From: Kitasatospora viridis
GTDB taxonomy: Bacteria > Actinomycetota > Actinomycetes > Streptomycetales > Streptomycetaceae
Reading direction: 5' to 3'
NCBI RefSeq assembly: GCF_007829815.1
Contig: NZ_VIWT01000001.1
Location: forward strand, 1,387,501 to 1,451,500
Length of the DNA: 64,000 bases
How positions within the stretch are numbered: position 1 is the stretch's first letter; each line of letters starts with the position of its first letter. The notes under the pieces are model-generated. The model did not search any database. It was not told the origin of the DNA and was given only the letters and a program-made list of their open reading frames with translations. Made by a program: the position numbers and the translations under genes. This document shows, one piece after another, positions 1 through 9,230 of the stretch.

Positions 1-849
1 CCGTTCTTCTGGTTCCTGGTCGTCCCGATCGCCCTGCTGATGCTCGGTCTCGCCCTGCTGGCCGGGTACGCGCTGGCTGACGACGTGTCACGGCGCTGGT
101 TCGGCTGGCGCCGGCGGCGCTCCACGGTCACCGGCCTGCTCCTCGGTCTCGCCGGCCTGACGCCCTGGGTCGTACCCGACGGGCCGTCGGTGTGGCGCGC
201 CGACCAGTCGCCCGGCTGGGCCGCCGTGTGGTGCGGCGCGAGCCTGCTGGCGCTCCCCGCCGCCGCGCTGCTGCTGGTGCCGCGGACCCGTGTCCGGGCG
301 GCGGGTGCGATCGGCCTGCTGCTGCTCACCGCAGTCTGGGGAAGCGCCCGGCACGCGTGGCTCGACGCGGAGTCGCGGGCGAGCTACCAGGCCCTGGGTT
401 CGCCGCCGCGCCCCCTGCTGCGCCTGGTCGACTGGGACGGGAACATCCCCTCCTTCATCAGCTACAAGGACGGCCGGCTCAGCATCGAGTACGACCAGCC
501 CGTCCCGCTGCCCGCCCCGGACGGCAGCCAGACGGCCACCCTCGTCGTCGAACCGCTGCCGCCCGGAGGTGACGCGGACTCCCTCTGCGCCGAAGGCCGC
601 ACGGTCAGCGCCGAGGCCCTGAGCGCGGCCCGCTCCAACCCCGACCCCTCGACCGCCTGCCTACCACTGGACCACGGCCTCACCCAGGTCGGCACCAGCA
701 CCCTCGCCCGGCAGGACGGCGACACCCTGCTGTTCCTGGTCCTGGACGACGACACGATCGCCGCCGGGAACCTGCCGTCGCTGACCCGGGTCCTGAACTC
801 GGCGCACCCCGCCACGAACCCCGAGATCCGCGACCTGGCAGCGGGCTGA
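1..849 (+). CDS. Membrane protein, 5' end outside window
   Basis: The reading frame is open from base 1 and runs to a TGA at 847-849, so the gene starts upstream of the window; the first ATG at 40 is internal to a hydrophobic segment and is unlikely to be the true start. About four hydrophobic segments lie in the first 120 visible residues, with an Arg-rich loop (WFGWRRRRS) after the first. The remaining 160 residues are soluble and probably extracytoplasmic. I do not recognise the family. Function is unknown. Confidence 0.75.
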   Translation, partial: PFFWFLVVPIALLMLGLALLAGYALADDVSRRWFGWRRRRSTVTGLLLGLAGLTPWVVPDGPSVWRADQSPGWAAVWCGASLLALPAAALLLVPRTRVRAAGAIGLLLLTAVWGSARHAWLDAESRASYQALGSPPRPLLRLVDWDGNIPSFISYKDGRLSIEYDQPVPLPAPDGSQTATLVVEPLPPGGDADSLCAEGRTVSAEALSAARSNPDPSTACLPLDHGLTQVGTSTLARQDGDTLLFLVLDDDTIAAGNLPSLTRVLNSAHPATNPEIRDLAAG

Positions 850-956
850 CACGCCGCGCCGGTGCGCCGGCCGACCCGACGAAGACCTCTGCCGACCCAC
901 CATCAGATCGGCGCGGCAGGTGGCGCCCCGGCGCGCCGTGCGCCGAAACTGAAGCC

Positions 957-1682
957 GTGGACGAGACGGTGACGGGTGATCAGCGGCATCCGGAGGCGCA
1001 CGGCGCCGGACTGAGCACCCGCCTCAACTGGCTGCGCGCCGGGGTGCTCGGGGCGAACGACGGCATCGTCTCCACCGCCGGGCTGGTGGTCGGGGTGGCC
1101 GGGGCGACCGACTCGCACACCGCGTTGCTCGCCTCCGGGTTGGCCGGGCTGCTGGCGGGGGCGCTGTCGATGGCCTCCGGGGAGTACGTCTCGGTGAGCA
1201 CCCAGCGGGACTCGGAGCAGGCCGCGCTGGCGCAGGAGCGGCGGGAGCTGGCCGAGGAGCCCGCCTACGAGTTGGCCGAGCTGACCGGCCTCCTGGAGCA
1301 GCGCGGGATCGCGGCCGGCCTGGCCCGGGAGGTGGCCGAGCAGCTCACCGCGCGGGACGCGCTGGCCGCGCACGCCCGGGTGGAGCTGGGCATCGATCCC
1401 GAACAGATCGTCAATCCCTGGCACGCCGCCTGGGCCAGCTGCGTCTCCTTCACCGTCGGCGCGCTGCTGCCGCTGCTGGCGATCGTGCTGCCGCCGGTCT
1501 CGCTGCGGGTGCCGGTCACCGTGGTGGCGGTGCTCTGCGCCCTGGTGCTCACCGGCTGGGCGGGGGCCCGGCTCGGCGGTTCGCCGGTGGGCCGCTCGGT
1601 GCTGCGCAACGTGGCGGGCGGCGGGCTGGCGATGGCGGTCACCTACCTGGCGGGCTCGCTGCTGGGCGCGGCCGGCGTCTGA
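957..1682 (+). CDS. VIT family (VIT1/CCC1-like) metal ion transporter
   Basis: This 241-residue protein has the VIT1/CCC1 signature near its N-terminus (LGANDGIVSTAGLVVGVAGA, about residues 31-50) followed by a small-residue helix ending in SMASGEYVSVSTQRD, the conserved end of transmembrane segment 2. A charged helical cytoplasmic region with Glu residues (about 90-150, EQAALAQERRELAEE) matches the metal-binding domain of the family, and three more hydrophobic segments complete the usual five. Known members export Fe2+ or Mn2+ from the cytoplasm. The start is a GTG at 957 without a clear ribosome binding site. It converges on the acetyltransferase gene with a gap of only 7 bp. Confidence 0.9.
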   Translation: MDETVTGDQRHPEAHGAGLSTRLNWLRAGVLGANDGIVSTAGLVVGVAGATDSHTALLASGLAGLLAGALSMASGEYVSVSTQRDSEQAALAQERRELAEEPAYELAELTGLLEQRGIAAGLAREVAEQLTARDALAAHARVELGIDPEQIVNPWHAAWASCVSFTVGALLPLLAIVLPPVSLRVPVTVVAVLCALVLTGWAGARLGGSPVGRSVLRNVAGGGLAMAVTYLAGSLLGAAGV

Positions 1683-1689
1683 CGCCCGC

Positions 1690-2154
1690 TCACCCCAGCT
1701 CGATCGCGAACCGCGGCAGCACCCGTCCCGGGATCGAAGCCGAGGGGCTCTCGCCGTCCGGCCGGGCGCCCATCGCCGCGTAGAACCCGACGGCGTACGG
1801 GTCGGCGTCCAGCGACAGCCGTTCGAAGCCCTCGGCGCGGGCCAGCTCCAGCAGCGCGCGGTACAGCCGGCCGCCGACGCCGGTGCCGATCGCCGCCGGG
1901 TCGACGAAGAGCATGTCCAACTCGCCCTCGGGCGCGCTGCCGCCGAGCAGGGCGAAGCCCACCGGCACCCCGTCCGCCCGCTCGGCGACCAGCGCGCGGT
2001 CGGCCGTCAGTTGCTCGGGGGCGAGGGTGAGCTCGGCGCGGCAGGCGTCCATGAACGCCTGGTCGTAACCCCAGTGCGCCTTGGAGCGCAGCACCAGTTC
2101 GGTGAGCCCGGCGGCCTCGGCGGGGCGGGCGGGACGGATCAGCGGGGTGGCCAT
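1690..2154 (-). CDS. GNAT family N-acetyltransferase
   Basis: The 154-residue protein begins with the typical GNAT N-terminus (MATPLIRPARPAEAAGLTEL) and carries the acetyl-CoA binding motif A as LFVDPAAIGTGVGGRLYRAL near residues 85-105, where the usual Q/RxxGxG/A is present in degenerate form (IGTGVGG). The C-terminal part (GFYAAMGA) is the typical motif B region. It should transfer an acetyl group from acetyl-CoA to an amine. The substrate cannot be told from sequence. It is a single-gene unit, convergent with the upstream transporter gene. Confidence 0.88.
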   Translation of the reverse strand: MATPLIRPARPAEAAGLTELVLRSKAHWGYDQAFMDACRAELTLAPEQLTADRALVAERADGVPVGFALLGGSAPEGELDMLFVDPAAIGTGVGGRLYRALLELARAEGFERLSLDADPYAVGFYAAMGARPDGESPSASIPGRVLPRFAIELG

Positions 2155-2173
2155 CCGCCCACGCTCGCACAGC

Positions 2174-2220
2174 GGCCGGCGCCCCCGCTCCCGGTTTTCC
2201 CGGGGGCGGGGGCGCCGGCC
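2174..2220 (-). terminator. 15-bp stem hairpin after the small membrane protein gene
   Basis: GGCCGGCGCCCCCGC at 2174-2188 pairs perfectly with 2206-2220. It lies directly after the stop of the minus-strand gene at 2228. There is no T-run on the minus strand, as is common for actinobacterial terminators. Confidence 0.6.
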
Positions 2221-2227
2221 GACAGGC

Positions 2228-2452
2228 TCAGCTGTTGGGCTTGCCCTTGTTGTGGCTCTTGCGGGTGCCGAGCATCACCAGGCCGGCGATGATCGCGAAC
2301 GCCGCGAGCGGGATGACCACGTAGAGGCCGATGGTCTGCGCGACGGACAGGCCCGGGCCCGGGTCGTCGCCGTCGTCCCTGGTCAGGGCGAAGGCCGGCG
2401 ACGACATCAGCATCATCAGCGTGGCCGCTGCGGAGACCGCACCGGCGCGCAT
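2228..2452 (-). CDS. Small membrane protein with signal peptide
   Basis: The 74-residue product starts with a Sec-type signal (about residues 1-24, ending SSPAFA) and has one transmembrane helix (about 40-62, TIGLYVVIPLAAFAIIAGLV) followed by a basic tail (RKSHNKGKPNS). I chose the ATG at 2452 because GAGGAAC sits at ribosome-binding distance; a TTG at 2479 would add nine residues ahead of the signal. The mature part outside the membrane is only an acidic segment (DDGDDPGPG). The gene lies just downstream of malQ on the same strand, 39 bp after the malQ stop is reached, so co-transcription is likely. Function is unknown. Confidence 0.75.
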   Translation of the reverse strand: MRAGAVSAAATLMMLMSSPAFALTRDDGDDPGPGLSVAQTIGLYVVIPLAAFAIIAGLVMLGTRKSHNKGKPNS

Positions 2453-2491
2453 AGCGTTCCTCTTGTCCACGTTTCCCAAGGTACCGGCCCC

Positions 2492-4684
2492 TTATCGGGG
2501 GGCGCGCGGCGGGGTCGGCCTTCCGGGTCCGGCCAGGGCGGCGGTCAGCTGGCCGGCCACGGCGTGCGGGCCGGGGGCGGCGGCCAGCTGTTCCAGGGTG
2601 ACCGGGCGCCCGCCCGGGTCGGCCACCGGCAGGCGCCAGTTGGGGTACTGGTCCCAGGTGCCGGGGAGGTTCTGCGGGCGGGGGTCGCCGACCGTGTCGG
2701 GCAGCCAGACGCCGAGCAGTTGGGCGGGGGTGGCGAGCAGGAACCGGTAGAGCGCGGCCTGGTCCAGCTCGGCGTCCGCTGGCAGCAGGCCCAGCCGGTG
2801 CAGTTCGCTCCGCCAGTCGGCCAGCTCCTCGGCGGCCGCCCGGCGCTCCTCGGCCAGCGGGCGGGCCAGCAGTCCCAGCTGGTGACGCAGGGTCACCTGT
2901 TCGCCGTTCAGCCGGGCGGCGGTGCTCGGCAGGTCATGGGTGGTCAGGGTGGCGAGGCAGCCGGTGCGCCAGTGCCGGGGGGCGAGCGGTGCGCCCTTGG
3001 CGCCCTCGGCCCCGGTCCAGTCGCGTTCGAACCAGAGCACCGAGGTGCCGAGCACGCCGCGCGCCGTCAGCTCCTCGCGCACGCCGGGTTCGACGGTGCC
3101 GAGGTCCTCGCCGATCACCGCGGTGCCGGCCCGGTGCGCCTCCAGGGCGAGCACTCCGAGCATCGCCTCGGCGTCGTAGCGCACGTAGGTGCCCTCGGTG
3201 GCGGGCCGGCCCTGCGGGATCCACCAGAGCCGGAACAGCCCCATCACGTGGTCGATCCGCAGCGCGCCGGCGTGCCGGGCGGCGGCCCGCAGCAGTTCGG
3301 CGAGCGGCGCGTAGCCGGCGGCGGCCAGCGCGTCGGGCCGCCAGGGCGGCAGGCCCCAGTCCTGGCCGTGCGCGTTGAAGGCGTCCGGCGGGGCGCCGAC
3401 CGAGATGCCGGTGGCCAGCTGGTCCTGCAGCACCCAGGCGTCGGCCCCGCCGGGGTGCACGCCGACCGCCAGGTCCTGGACCAGGCCGATCGCCATCCCG
3501 GCGTCGGTGGCGGCCCGCTGGGCCCGGCCGAGCTGCTCGTCGAGCTGCCAGGCGAGCCAGCGGTGGAACTCCACCCGGTCGGTCAGTTCGGCCCGGGCGG
3601 CGGCCACCTGGGGGTTGCCGGGGCGGCGCAGGCCGGCCGGCCAGTGCGGCCAGTCGGGGCCGTGCCGTTCGGCCAGCGCGCACCAGGTGGCGTACTGCTC
3701 CAGCCAGTCGCCCTCGCGCCGGGCGAAGGCCCGGTAGGCGGCCTCCCGGCCGGGGCCGCGCGGGACGGCGTGCAGCAGTTCCAGGGCCTCGCGCTTGAGC
3801 GCCCAGACCGCGTCGCGGTCGATCAGCCCGTCGTGCTCCAGCACCTCGGCGCGCAGCCGGACGGCCTGCCGGGCCAGTTCGTCCAGTGCCGCCCGGTCGG
3901 CGGGGGCGGCGAGGGCGAACTCGGGCACGGCCTCGATCCGCAGGTGCACCGGGTCGGCGAACCGCCGGGTGGAGGGGCGGTACGGGGAGGGGTCGGAGGG
4001 CGTCCCGGGCAGCGCCGCGTGCAGCGGGTTGAGCTGGACGAAGTCGGCGCCGAGCGCGGCGCCGGACCACTGGGCGAGTTCGGCCAGGTCGCCGAGGTCG
4101 CCCATGCCCCAGGAGCGCCCGGAGAGCACCGAGTAGAGCTGGGCCAGGAAGCCCCAGCCGCGCCCGGACAGCGCGGCCAGCCGCTCGGGCGCGACCACCA
4201 GGGCGGCGGTCTCGGTGCGGTCGGCGAGTTCCAGGCGCAGCCGGTGGCGGCCGAGTGGCAGGTCGTCAGGGAGCCAGTGGGACCGGCCGGGTGTCAGCCG
4301 CCACTCGCCGCCGTCCTCCAGCTCCACGGTCAGCCGGGCGGCGGGCGCGACGTCCAGCGCGGTGCGCCGGCCGGCCCGGACCACCAGGCAGGGTGGCAGC
4401 AGCCGGGCGGCGCGGGCGGCCCGGTGCTCGGCGAGCGAGCGCTCCACGGCCCCGGGCGTGCCCGCGTCCACCCCGAGGGCGGCGAGCACGGCGATCAGGG
4501 TGGCGGCGCCGACCCGGACCGGTTCGCCGTCGCCCGGGTCGTAGGCGGTGTCGACGCCGTGGCAGTGCGCCAGGGCGGCGAGCCCGGGGCTCGGCGCGTC
4601 CGGTGAGTCCGGATCGGCACCACCCCCGCCCGATCCTGAGGCTTCGTCATGGTGCTCGTCGGAACGGTCGAGGTATGCGGCCAA
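2492..4684 (-). CDS. malQ: 4-alpha-glucanotransferase (amylomaltase, GH77)
   Basis: This 730-residue cytoplasmic enzyme transfers alpha-1,4-glucan segments between maltodextrins. GH77 motifs are visible in order: the nucleophile segment ALRIDHVMGLFRLWW, the acid/base segment VIGEDLGTVEPGV, and TTHDLPSTAARLNG, which holds the transition-state stabilising Asp. The length is normal for actinobacterial MalQ, which has an N-terminal extension before the barrel. The start is a TTG at 4684 with AGGAGA six bases upstream. The first 35 residues are low-complexity and acidic (ASGSGGGGADPDSPDAPSP) and may not be conserved. Confidence 0.95.
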   Translation of the reverse strand: MAAYLDRSDEHHDEASGSGGGGADPDSPDAPSPGLAALAHCHGVDTAYDPGDGEPVRVGAATLIAVLAALGVDAGTPGAVERSLAEHRAARAARLLPPCLVVRAGRRTALDVAPAARLTVELEDGGEWRLTPGRSHWLPDDLPLGRHRLRLELADRTETAALVVAPERLAALSGRGWGFLAQLYSVLSGRSWGMGDLGDLAELAQWSGAALGADFVQLNPLHAALPGTPSDPSPYRPSTRRFADPVHLRIEAVPEFALAAPADRAALDELARQAVRLRAEVLEHDGLIDRDAVWALKREALELLHAVPRGPGREAAYRAFARREGDWLEQYATWCALAERHGPDWPHWPAGLRRPGNPQVAAARAELTDRVEFHRWLAWQLDEQLGRAQRAATDAGMAIGLVQDLAVGVHPGGADAWVLQDQLATGISVGAPPDAFNAHGQDWGLPPWRPDALAAAGYAPLAELLRAAARHAGALRIDHVMGLFRLWWIPQGRPATEGTYVRYDAEAMLGVLALEAHRAGTAVIGEDLGTVEPGVREELTARGVLGTSVLWFERDWTGAEGAKGAPLAPRHWRTGCLATLTTHDLPSTAARLNGEQVTLRHQLGLLARPLAEERRAAAEELADWRSELHRLGLLPADAELDQAALYRFLLATPAQLLGVWLPDTVGDPRPQNLPGTWDQYPNWRLPVADPGGRPVTLEQLAAAPGPHAVAGQLTAALAGPGRPTPPRAPR

Positions 4685-4970
4685 CGCGGTCTCCTGCCGG
4701 GACTCGGGATGGACGGGGTCGGGCTCCTACTCCTACCCGGGGCACCCGGTCCGCACCCGCCGCGGCGCGCCGCCGAATGCACACAACTCCCCCACGGACA
4801 AAGTCGGATGAAACGGTCATCACAGCAGGTCACGTTGACAGTGACGCGCCCAGCTGGTGGGCTGTGGCCGCGAGTCCGCCCCGATCGGCGGGGGGCCCAC
4901 GGGAGGACTCGCGAACCCCTCACCACACTCCCCCGATCCGGCCGACTGTCCCCGGCCGTCAGGAGGCCCC
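4685..4970. promoter_or_regulatory. Divergent intergenic region between malQ and the GH84 gene
   Basis: This 286-bp gap separates divergently transcribed genes and must hold both promoters. A TTGACA hexamer occurs at 4834-4839 on the plus strand but no good -10 box follows at 16-18 bp, so I do not call a promoter. AGGAGG at 4961-4966 is the ribosome binding site for the GTG at 4971. Confidence 0.4.
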
Positions 4971-7900
4971 GTGCAGACGCGTGTGTCGGCAGCCGCCGGG
5001 AGGCGGTTGCGGCAGCAGCTCGAAGCAAGTCCCGCGCTGCGCGAGGTCCTGCACCATCCCGCCGTCGAAGTCACCAGAAGGGCCACCGCCCGCACCGCCC
5101 GGCTGGTCGCGCCGCGCGCCGCGGACCGGCTGATCGCCGACCTCAAGGGCACCGAGCCGCTGCTCGACGAGGTGCGCGCCGAGCGCCTGGGCGCGCCGGA
5201 GCCGACCGGACCCACCGTCAGCGGCACCGGCAGCGCCACCGCCCTGTCCCCGCGCCGGGCCGGGCTGCGGATGGCCGCCACGCTCTCCGCCGCCGCCGTG
5301 ATCGGCTCGCTGGTCGCCACCGTGCCGACCGCCGCGGTGGCCGCGCCCGCGCCCGCCGCCAGCGCCGAGCAGTTGCCGCCCGGCGCCCGCACCCCCCTGG
5401 GTTCGCTGACGGACCCGCAGATCTACCCCCGGCCGCAGCGGTTGCGGGCCGGCGGCAAGCCGGTCACCGTGCCCGCCGAGGTCACCCTGGTGATCGGCGC
5501 GAACCCGGACGCGGCCGCGCTCGACGCCGTCCGCCAGGTGCTCCTGGAGGCCGGCGCGACCAGCATCGTCACCCCCGAGAACCCGACCCCCGCGCCCGGC
5601 GCGCTGCTGGTCTACGTCGGCGCCCCCGGCCCGGGCGGCCGGCCCGACCCGGTCGCCGCCAAGCCGCTGCAGGCGCTCGGCGCCGACAGCCCGGCCGGAC
5701 TCCCGGACGGCGGCTACGTGCTGGCGACCGGTCAGCTGCCGGTGGCCGGCGGCAGCTACGGCGCCGTGGTGCTCTCCGGCGTGGACGCCACCGGCGCCTT
5801 CTACGCCGCGCAGAGCCTGCGCCAGCTGCTCTCGACGGTGCCCGCGGGGGCGGGGCAGGCGGTGGCCGGGCAAGCCGCGGCCGGCTACGGCTTCCCGGGC
5901 GTGACGGTGCGTGACTGGCCGAGCGGCGCCCCCGTGCGCGGCACCGCGGAGTCCTTCTACGGCACGCCCTGGAGCAGCGAACAGCGCCTGGCCATGCTGG
6001 ACTTCCTCGGCCGCACCAAGCAGAACTTCTTCCTCTACTCCCCCGGCGACGACCCGTACCGGCAGGAGCAGTGGCGCACCCCCTACCCCGACGACCAGCT
6101 CGCCGACCTGCGCGCGCTGGCCGATCGGGCCGCCGACAACCACGTGACCCTCGGCTACGCCGTCGCGCCCAGCCAGAACTTCTGCTTCAGCTCCGCCGGC
6201 GACGTCGACGCCCTGGTGGCCAAGCTGGACGCGCTGCGCCAGCTCGGCTTCGGCGCCTTCCAACTGCAGTTCGACGACGTCAGCTACGACGAGTGGCACT
6301 GCTCCGCCGACCGGAGCACCTTCGGCAAGGGCCCGGCCGCCGCCGCCAAGGCCCAGGCCCGGCTGGCCGCCGCCGTGCAGACCCGGCTGATCGACGCGCA
6401 CCCGGAGCTGGCCGCGCTCTCGGTGGTGCCCACCGAGTTCCACCAGCAGGGCGCCACGCCCTACCGGACCGCGCTGGCCGCCGCGCTGCCCAAGTCGGTG
6501 CAGGTGGCCTGGAGCGGGGTCGGGGTGATCCCGGGCAGCATCACCGCCGCGCAGACCACCCAGACCGGCGCGCTCTTCGGGCACCCGCTGGTCACCATGG
6601 ACAACTACCCGGTCAACGACTCCACCCCGGACCGGCTCTACCTGGGCCCGTACACCGGCCGCGACCCGGAGGTGGCGGCCCGCTCGGCGGTGCTGCTGAC
6701 CGCCGGGATGCGCCAGGCCGCCGCCTCCGAGCCGGCCCTGGCCACCGCCGCCGACTACGCCTGGAACCCCACCGGCTACCAGTCCGACGCCTCCTGGCAG
6801 CACGCCCTGCGCGACCTGGCCGCCGAGGCCGCCCCGCAGGGGGCCGCCGACGCCGGCCCGGCGCTGGCCGCGATCAGCGCGCTGGCCGGCAACAGCACCT
6901 CCTCGCCGCTGTCCAGCACCGAGTCCGGCTACCTGACCCCGCTGATCGCCGCGTTCTGGGCCGCCCTGCAACCGAGCGGCGGCTCGCCCGACCTGACGAA
7001 GCTGCAGCAGGCCGCCGACCCGCTGCGGGCCGCCTTCGCCACCATGGCCGGCGCCCCCGACGCGCTGCGCGGCACCGACAGCGGCGCCGGCGCCGGCATC
7101 GGCGGCTCCACCCTGCTGGCCGAGACCGGCCCCTGGCTGAACCGGCTGAGCACCTACGGCCGGGCCGGCGAGACCGCGCTGGACATGCTGCTGGCCCAGC
7201 ACAAGGGCGACGGCCCGGCCGCCTGGCAGGCCCGGGTGACGCTGCGCCAGCTGCGCGACCAGCTGGCCGCGGCCGGCCCGGTGACGGTCGGCGCCGGGGT
7301 GCTCGGCCCGTTCCTGGACCGGGCGCTGCAGGCCGCCGACAGCTGGTCCGGGGTGAGCGCGGGCGCCGTCTCGCCGACCACCACGATGGGCAGCGCCAAC
7401 GGCCACGGCCCGACGCTGATGACCGACGCCTCGCCGGACACCTTCTACTGGAGCTCCGCCCCGCCGCAGCCCGGCGACTCGATCGGCGTGGACCTGGGCG
7501 ACGGGCGACCGGTCGGCTCGGTGACCGTGGTGATGGGCGGCTCCGACGGCGCCGCGCTGCCCGGCAGCGACGAGGCCGCGGCCGCCGACGACATCCTGGA
7601 CGACGGGGTGCTGGAGTACTCCACCGGCACCGGCGGCTGGCAGCAGCTGGCCGTCGTGCACCAGCAGCGGACCGTCACCGCCCAGCTGCCGGCCGGCGCG
7701 GTGGTCCGGGCGATCCGGCTGCGCGCCACCAAGACCCAGCAGACCGCCGTCGCCGTGCGCGACTTCAAGGTCAGCGCGCCGGACGCCGGCAAGCCGGAGG
7801 TCTCCGGCGGGCCGGCCCCGGCCCCCGGCTCCTCGGCCGGCTCGGTGCTGGACGGCGACCCGGACACCGCCTACCGGGCGGCCGCCGCGCCGACCGCGCA

Positions 7901-9143
7901 GGACGCCCCGATGACCGTGGAACTGGGCTCGGTGCGGCCGCTGGACCGGCTGACCGTGCTGACCGACCCGACCGTGCACGCCACCGCGACCGTCGAACTG
8001 CGCCGCCCCGACGGCAGCTGGGCGCAGCTCGGCACCCTGCACCCGGGCTACAACGAGCTGCCGGCCGGCGGCCAGCCGACCGGCGCGGTGCGGCTGACCT
8101 GGCAGCCGGGCGGCGACGCGCCGGTGGTCAACCAGATCGTGCCCTGGTACGCGGACACCCCGGTGGCCCGGTTCTCGCTGACCGACCCTCAGCTGGACGT
8201 GGTGGCGGGCGCCGCCGCACCGGCCGCCACCCAGGCGGTGGTGGACGCGGTGCGCCCCGACGGCGCGACCGGCGAGGTGCGCGCCGCCGCGCCCGCCGGG
8301 GTGGCCGGCATCGCCGTCTCCCCCGCGCCCGCGCAGGGCCAGCCGGGCTCCCCGGTGAGCGTGCCGCGCGGCGGGCGGGCCGGGGTCGCGGTGCAGGTGA
8401 GCGCGGCGGCCGGGACCCCGTCGGGGGTCTACCAGGTGCCGGTGGACTACGTCAGCGGGCAGGTGACGCTGCACCAGGTGCTCCAGGTGCACGTGGTGCC
8501 GCCGACCGGCGGGCCGGACCTGGCGCCGACCGCGACCGCGAGCTCCTCCGGCGACGAGTCGCCCAAGTTCCCGGCCTCGGCGGTGAACGACGGCGACCCG
8601 ACCACCCGCTGGTCCTCGCAGCCGGCGGACAACGCCTGGGTGCAGCTGAAGCTGCCGCAGGCGACCCACCTCGGCGAGGCGGTGCTGCACTGGCAGGCCG
8701 CCTACGCCGCCTCCTACCAGCTGCAGACCTCGACCGACGGGGTGACCTGGACCACGGTGGCCACGGTGGCCAACGGCCACGGCGGCACCGAGACGGTGCG
8801 GTTCGACGCGCCGGGCGCGGTCTACCTGCGGATGCAGGGCGTCAGCCGGGCCACCAAGTACGGGTACTCGCTGTACGGGATCGAGCTGTACGCGGCCACC
8901 GACCCGACGCCGGCCGTGCCCGTCCCGCCGGGCGTGCCGCCGGTGGGCGTGCCGGTGCCCACCCCCACCCCGAGCGGGATACCGGGCCCGCTGCCCAGCG
9001 CGAGCGCGCCGGCCGCCGGACCGGGCCAGTCGCCGGCGCCCGCGCCGAGCGGTCCGGCCCCGGCCCCGACGGGTGGAGTGCCCGCCCCCTCGGCGGCCCC
9101 CTCGCCGAGCCGCTCGGGCGCGGCCCCGGCGGCGGGTCAGTAG
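4971..9143 (+). CDS. Secreted beta-N-acetylglucosaminidase (GH84) with carbohydrate-binding modules
   Basis: The 1390-residue protein carries an N-terminal GH84-associated domain and a GH84 barrel. The catalytic Asp pair is in FQLQFDDVSYDEWH, preceded by the strand VTLGYAVAPSQNFCF. Retaining GH84 enzymes remove beta-GlcNAc from glycoproteins or hyaluronan by substrate-assisted catalysis. Two F5/8 type C (CBM32-like) sugar-binding domains follow, around residues 850-960 and near the C-terminus (PKFPASAVNDGDPTTRWSSQ). The tail is Pro/Ala/Ser-rich without a sorting motif. The GTG at 4971 has an AGGAGG four bases upstream, but the hydrophobic signal-like segment (MAATLSAAAVIGSLVATVP) begins about 100 residues later, so the mature-protein boundary is uncertain. 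Confidence 0.9.
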   Translation: MQTRVSAAAGRRLRQQLEASPALREVLHHPAVEVTRRATARTARLVAPRAADRLIADLKGTEPLLDEVRAERLGAPEPTGPTVSGTGSATALSPRRAGLRMAATLSAAAVIGSLVATVPTAAVAAPAPAASAEQLPPGARTPLGSLTDPQIYPRPQRLRAGGKPVTVPAEVTLVIGANPDAAALDAVRQVLLEAGATSIVTPENPTPAPGALLVYVGAPGPGGRPDPVAAKPLQALGADSPAGLPDGGYVLATGQLPVAGGSYGAVVLSGVDATGAFYAAQSLRQLLSTVPAGAGQAVAGQAAAGYGFPGVTVRDWPSGAPVRGTAESFYGTPWSSEQRLAMLDFLGRTKQNFFLYSPGDDPYRQEQWRTPYPDDQLADLRALADRAADNHVTLGYAVAPSQNFCFSSAGDVDALVAKLDALRQLGFGAFQLQFDDVSYDEWHCSADRSTFGKGPAAAAKAQARLAAAVQTRLIDAHPELAALSVVPTEFHQQGATPYRTALAAALPKSVQVAWSGVGVIPGSITAAQTTQTGALFGHPLVTMDNYPVNDSTPDRLYLGPYTGRDPEVAARSAVLLTAGMRQAAASEPALATAADYAWNPTGYQSDASWQHALRDLAAEAAPQGAADAGPALAAISALAGNSTSSPLSSTESGYLTPLIAAFWAALQPSGGSPDLTKLQQAADPLRAAFATMAGAPDALRGTDSGAGAGIGGSTLLAETGPWLNRLSTYGRAGETALDMLLAQHKGDGPAAWQARVTLRQLRDQLAAAGPVTVGAGVLGPFLDRALQAADSWSGVSAGAVSPTTTMGSANGHGPTLMTDASPDTFYWSSAPPQPGDSIGVDLGDGRPVGSVTVVMGGSDGAALPGSDEAAAADDILDDGVLEYSTGTGGWQQLAVVHQQRTVTAQLPAGAVVRAIRLRATKTQQTAVAVRDFKVSAPDAGKPEVSGGPAPAPGSSAGSVLDGDPDTAYRAAAAPTAQDAPMTVELGSVRPLDRLTVLTDPTVHATATVELRRPDGSWAQLGTLHPGYNELPAGGQPTGAVRLTWQPGGDAPVVNQIVPWYADTPVARFSLTDPQLDVVAGAAAPAATQAVVDAVRPDGATGEVRAAAPAGVAGIAVSPAPAQGQPGSPVSVPRGGRAGVAVQVSAAAGTPSGVYQVPVDYVSGQVTLHQVLQVHVVPPTGGPDLAPTATASSSGDESPKFPASAVNDGDPTTRWSSQPADNAWVQLKLPQATHLGEAVLHWQAAYAASYQLQTSTDGVTWTTVATVANGHGGTETVRFDAPGAVYLRMQGVSRATKYGYSLYGIELYAATDPTPAVPVPPGVPPVGVPVPTPTPSGIPGPLPSASAPAAGPGQSPAPAPSGPAPAPTGGVPAPSAAPSPSRSGAAPAAGQ

Positions 9144-9156
9144 CCCGGAACGCGGC

Positions 9157-9197
9157 GGGCCGGCGGCGCTCCCTCCTGGAGGGGGCGCCGCCGGCCC
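9157..9197. terminator. Bidirectional hairpin between convergent genes
   Basis: GGGCCGGCGGCGC at 9157-9169 pairs perfectly with 9185-9197, and the inner CCC/GGG bases extend the stem. It sits between the GH84 stop and the HNH stop and can serve both strands. Confidence 0.7.
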
Positions 9198-9230
9198 ATG
9201 AGGCTACCTGGGTACCGCAACCTTGGCTGG

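Noticed and set aside
2081..4606. Plus-strand frame opposite malQ
   Set aside because: malQ on the minus strand has all GH77 motifs, and this frame has none.
4959..8780. Very long open frame on the minus strand opposite the GH84 gene
   Set aside because: It is His/Arg/Gly-rich without any domain and arises from high-GC codon bias of the plus-strand gene.
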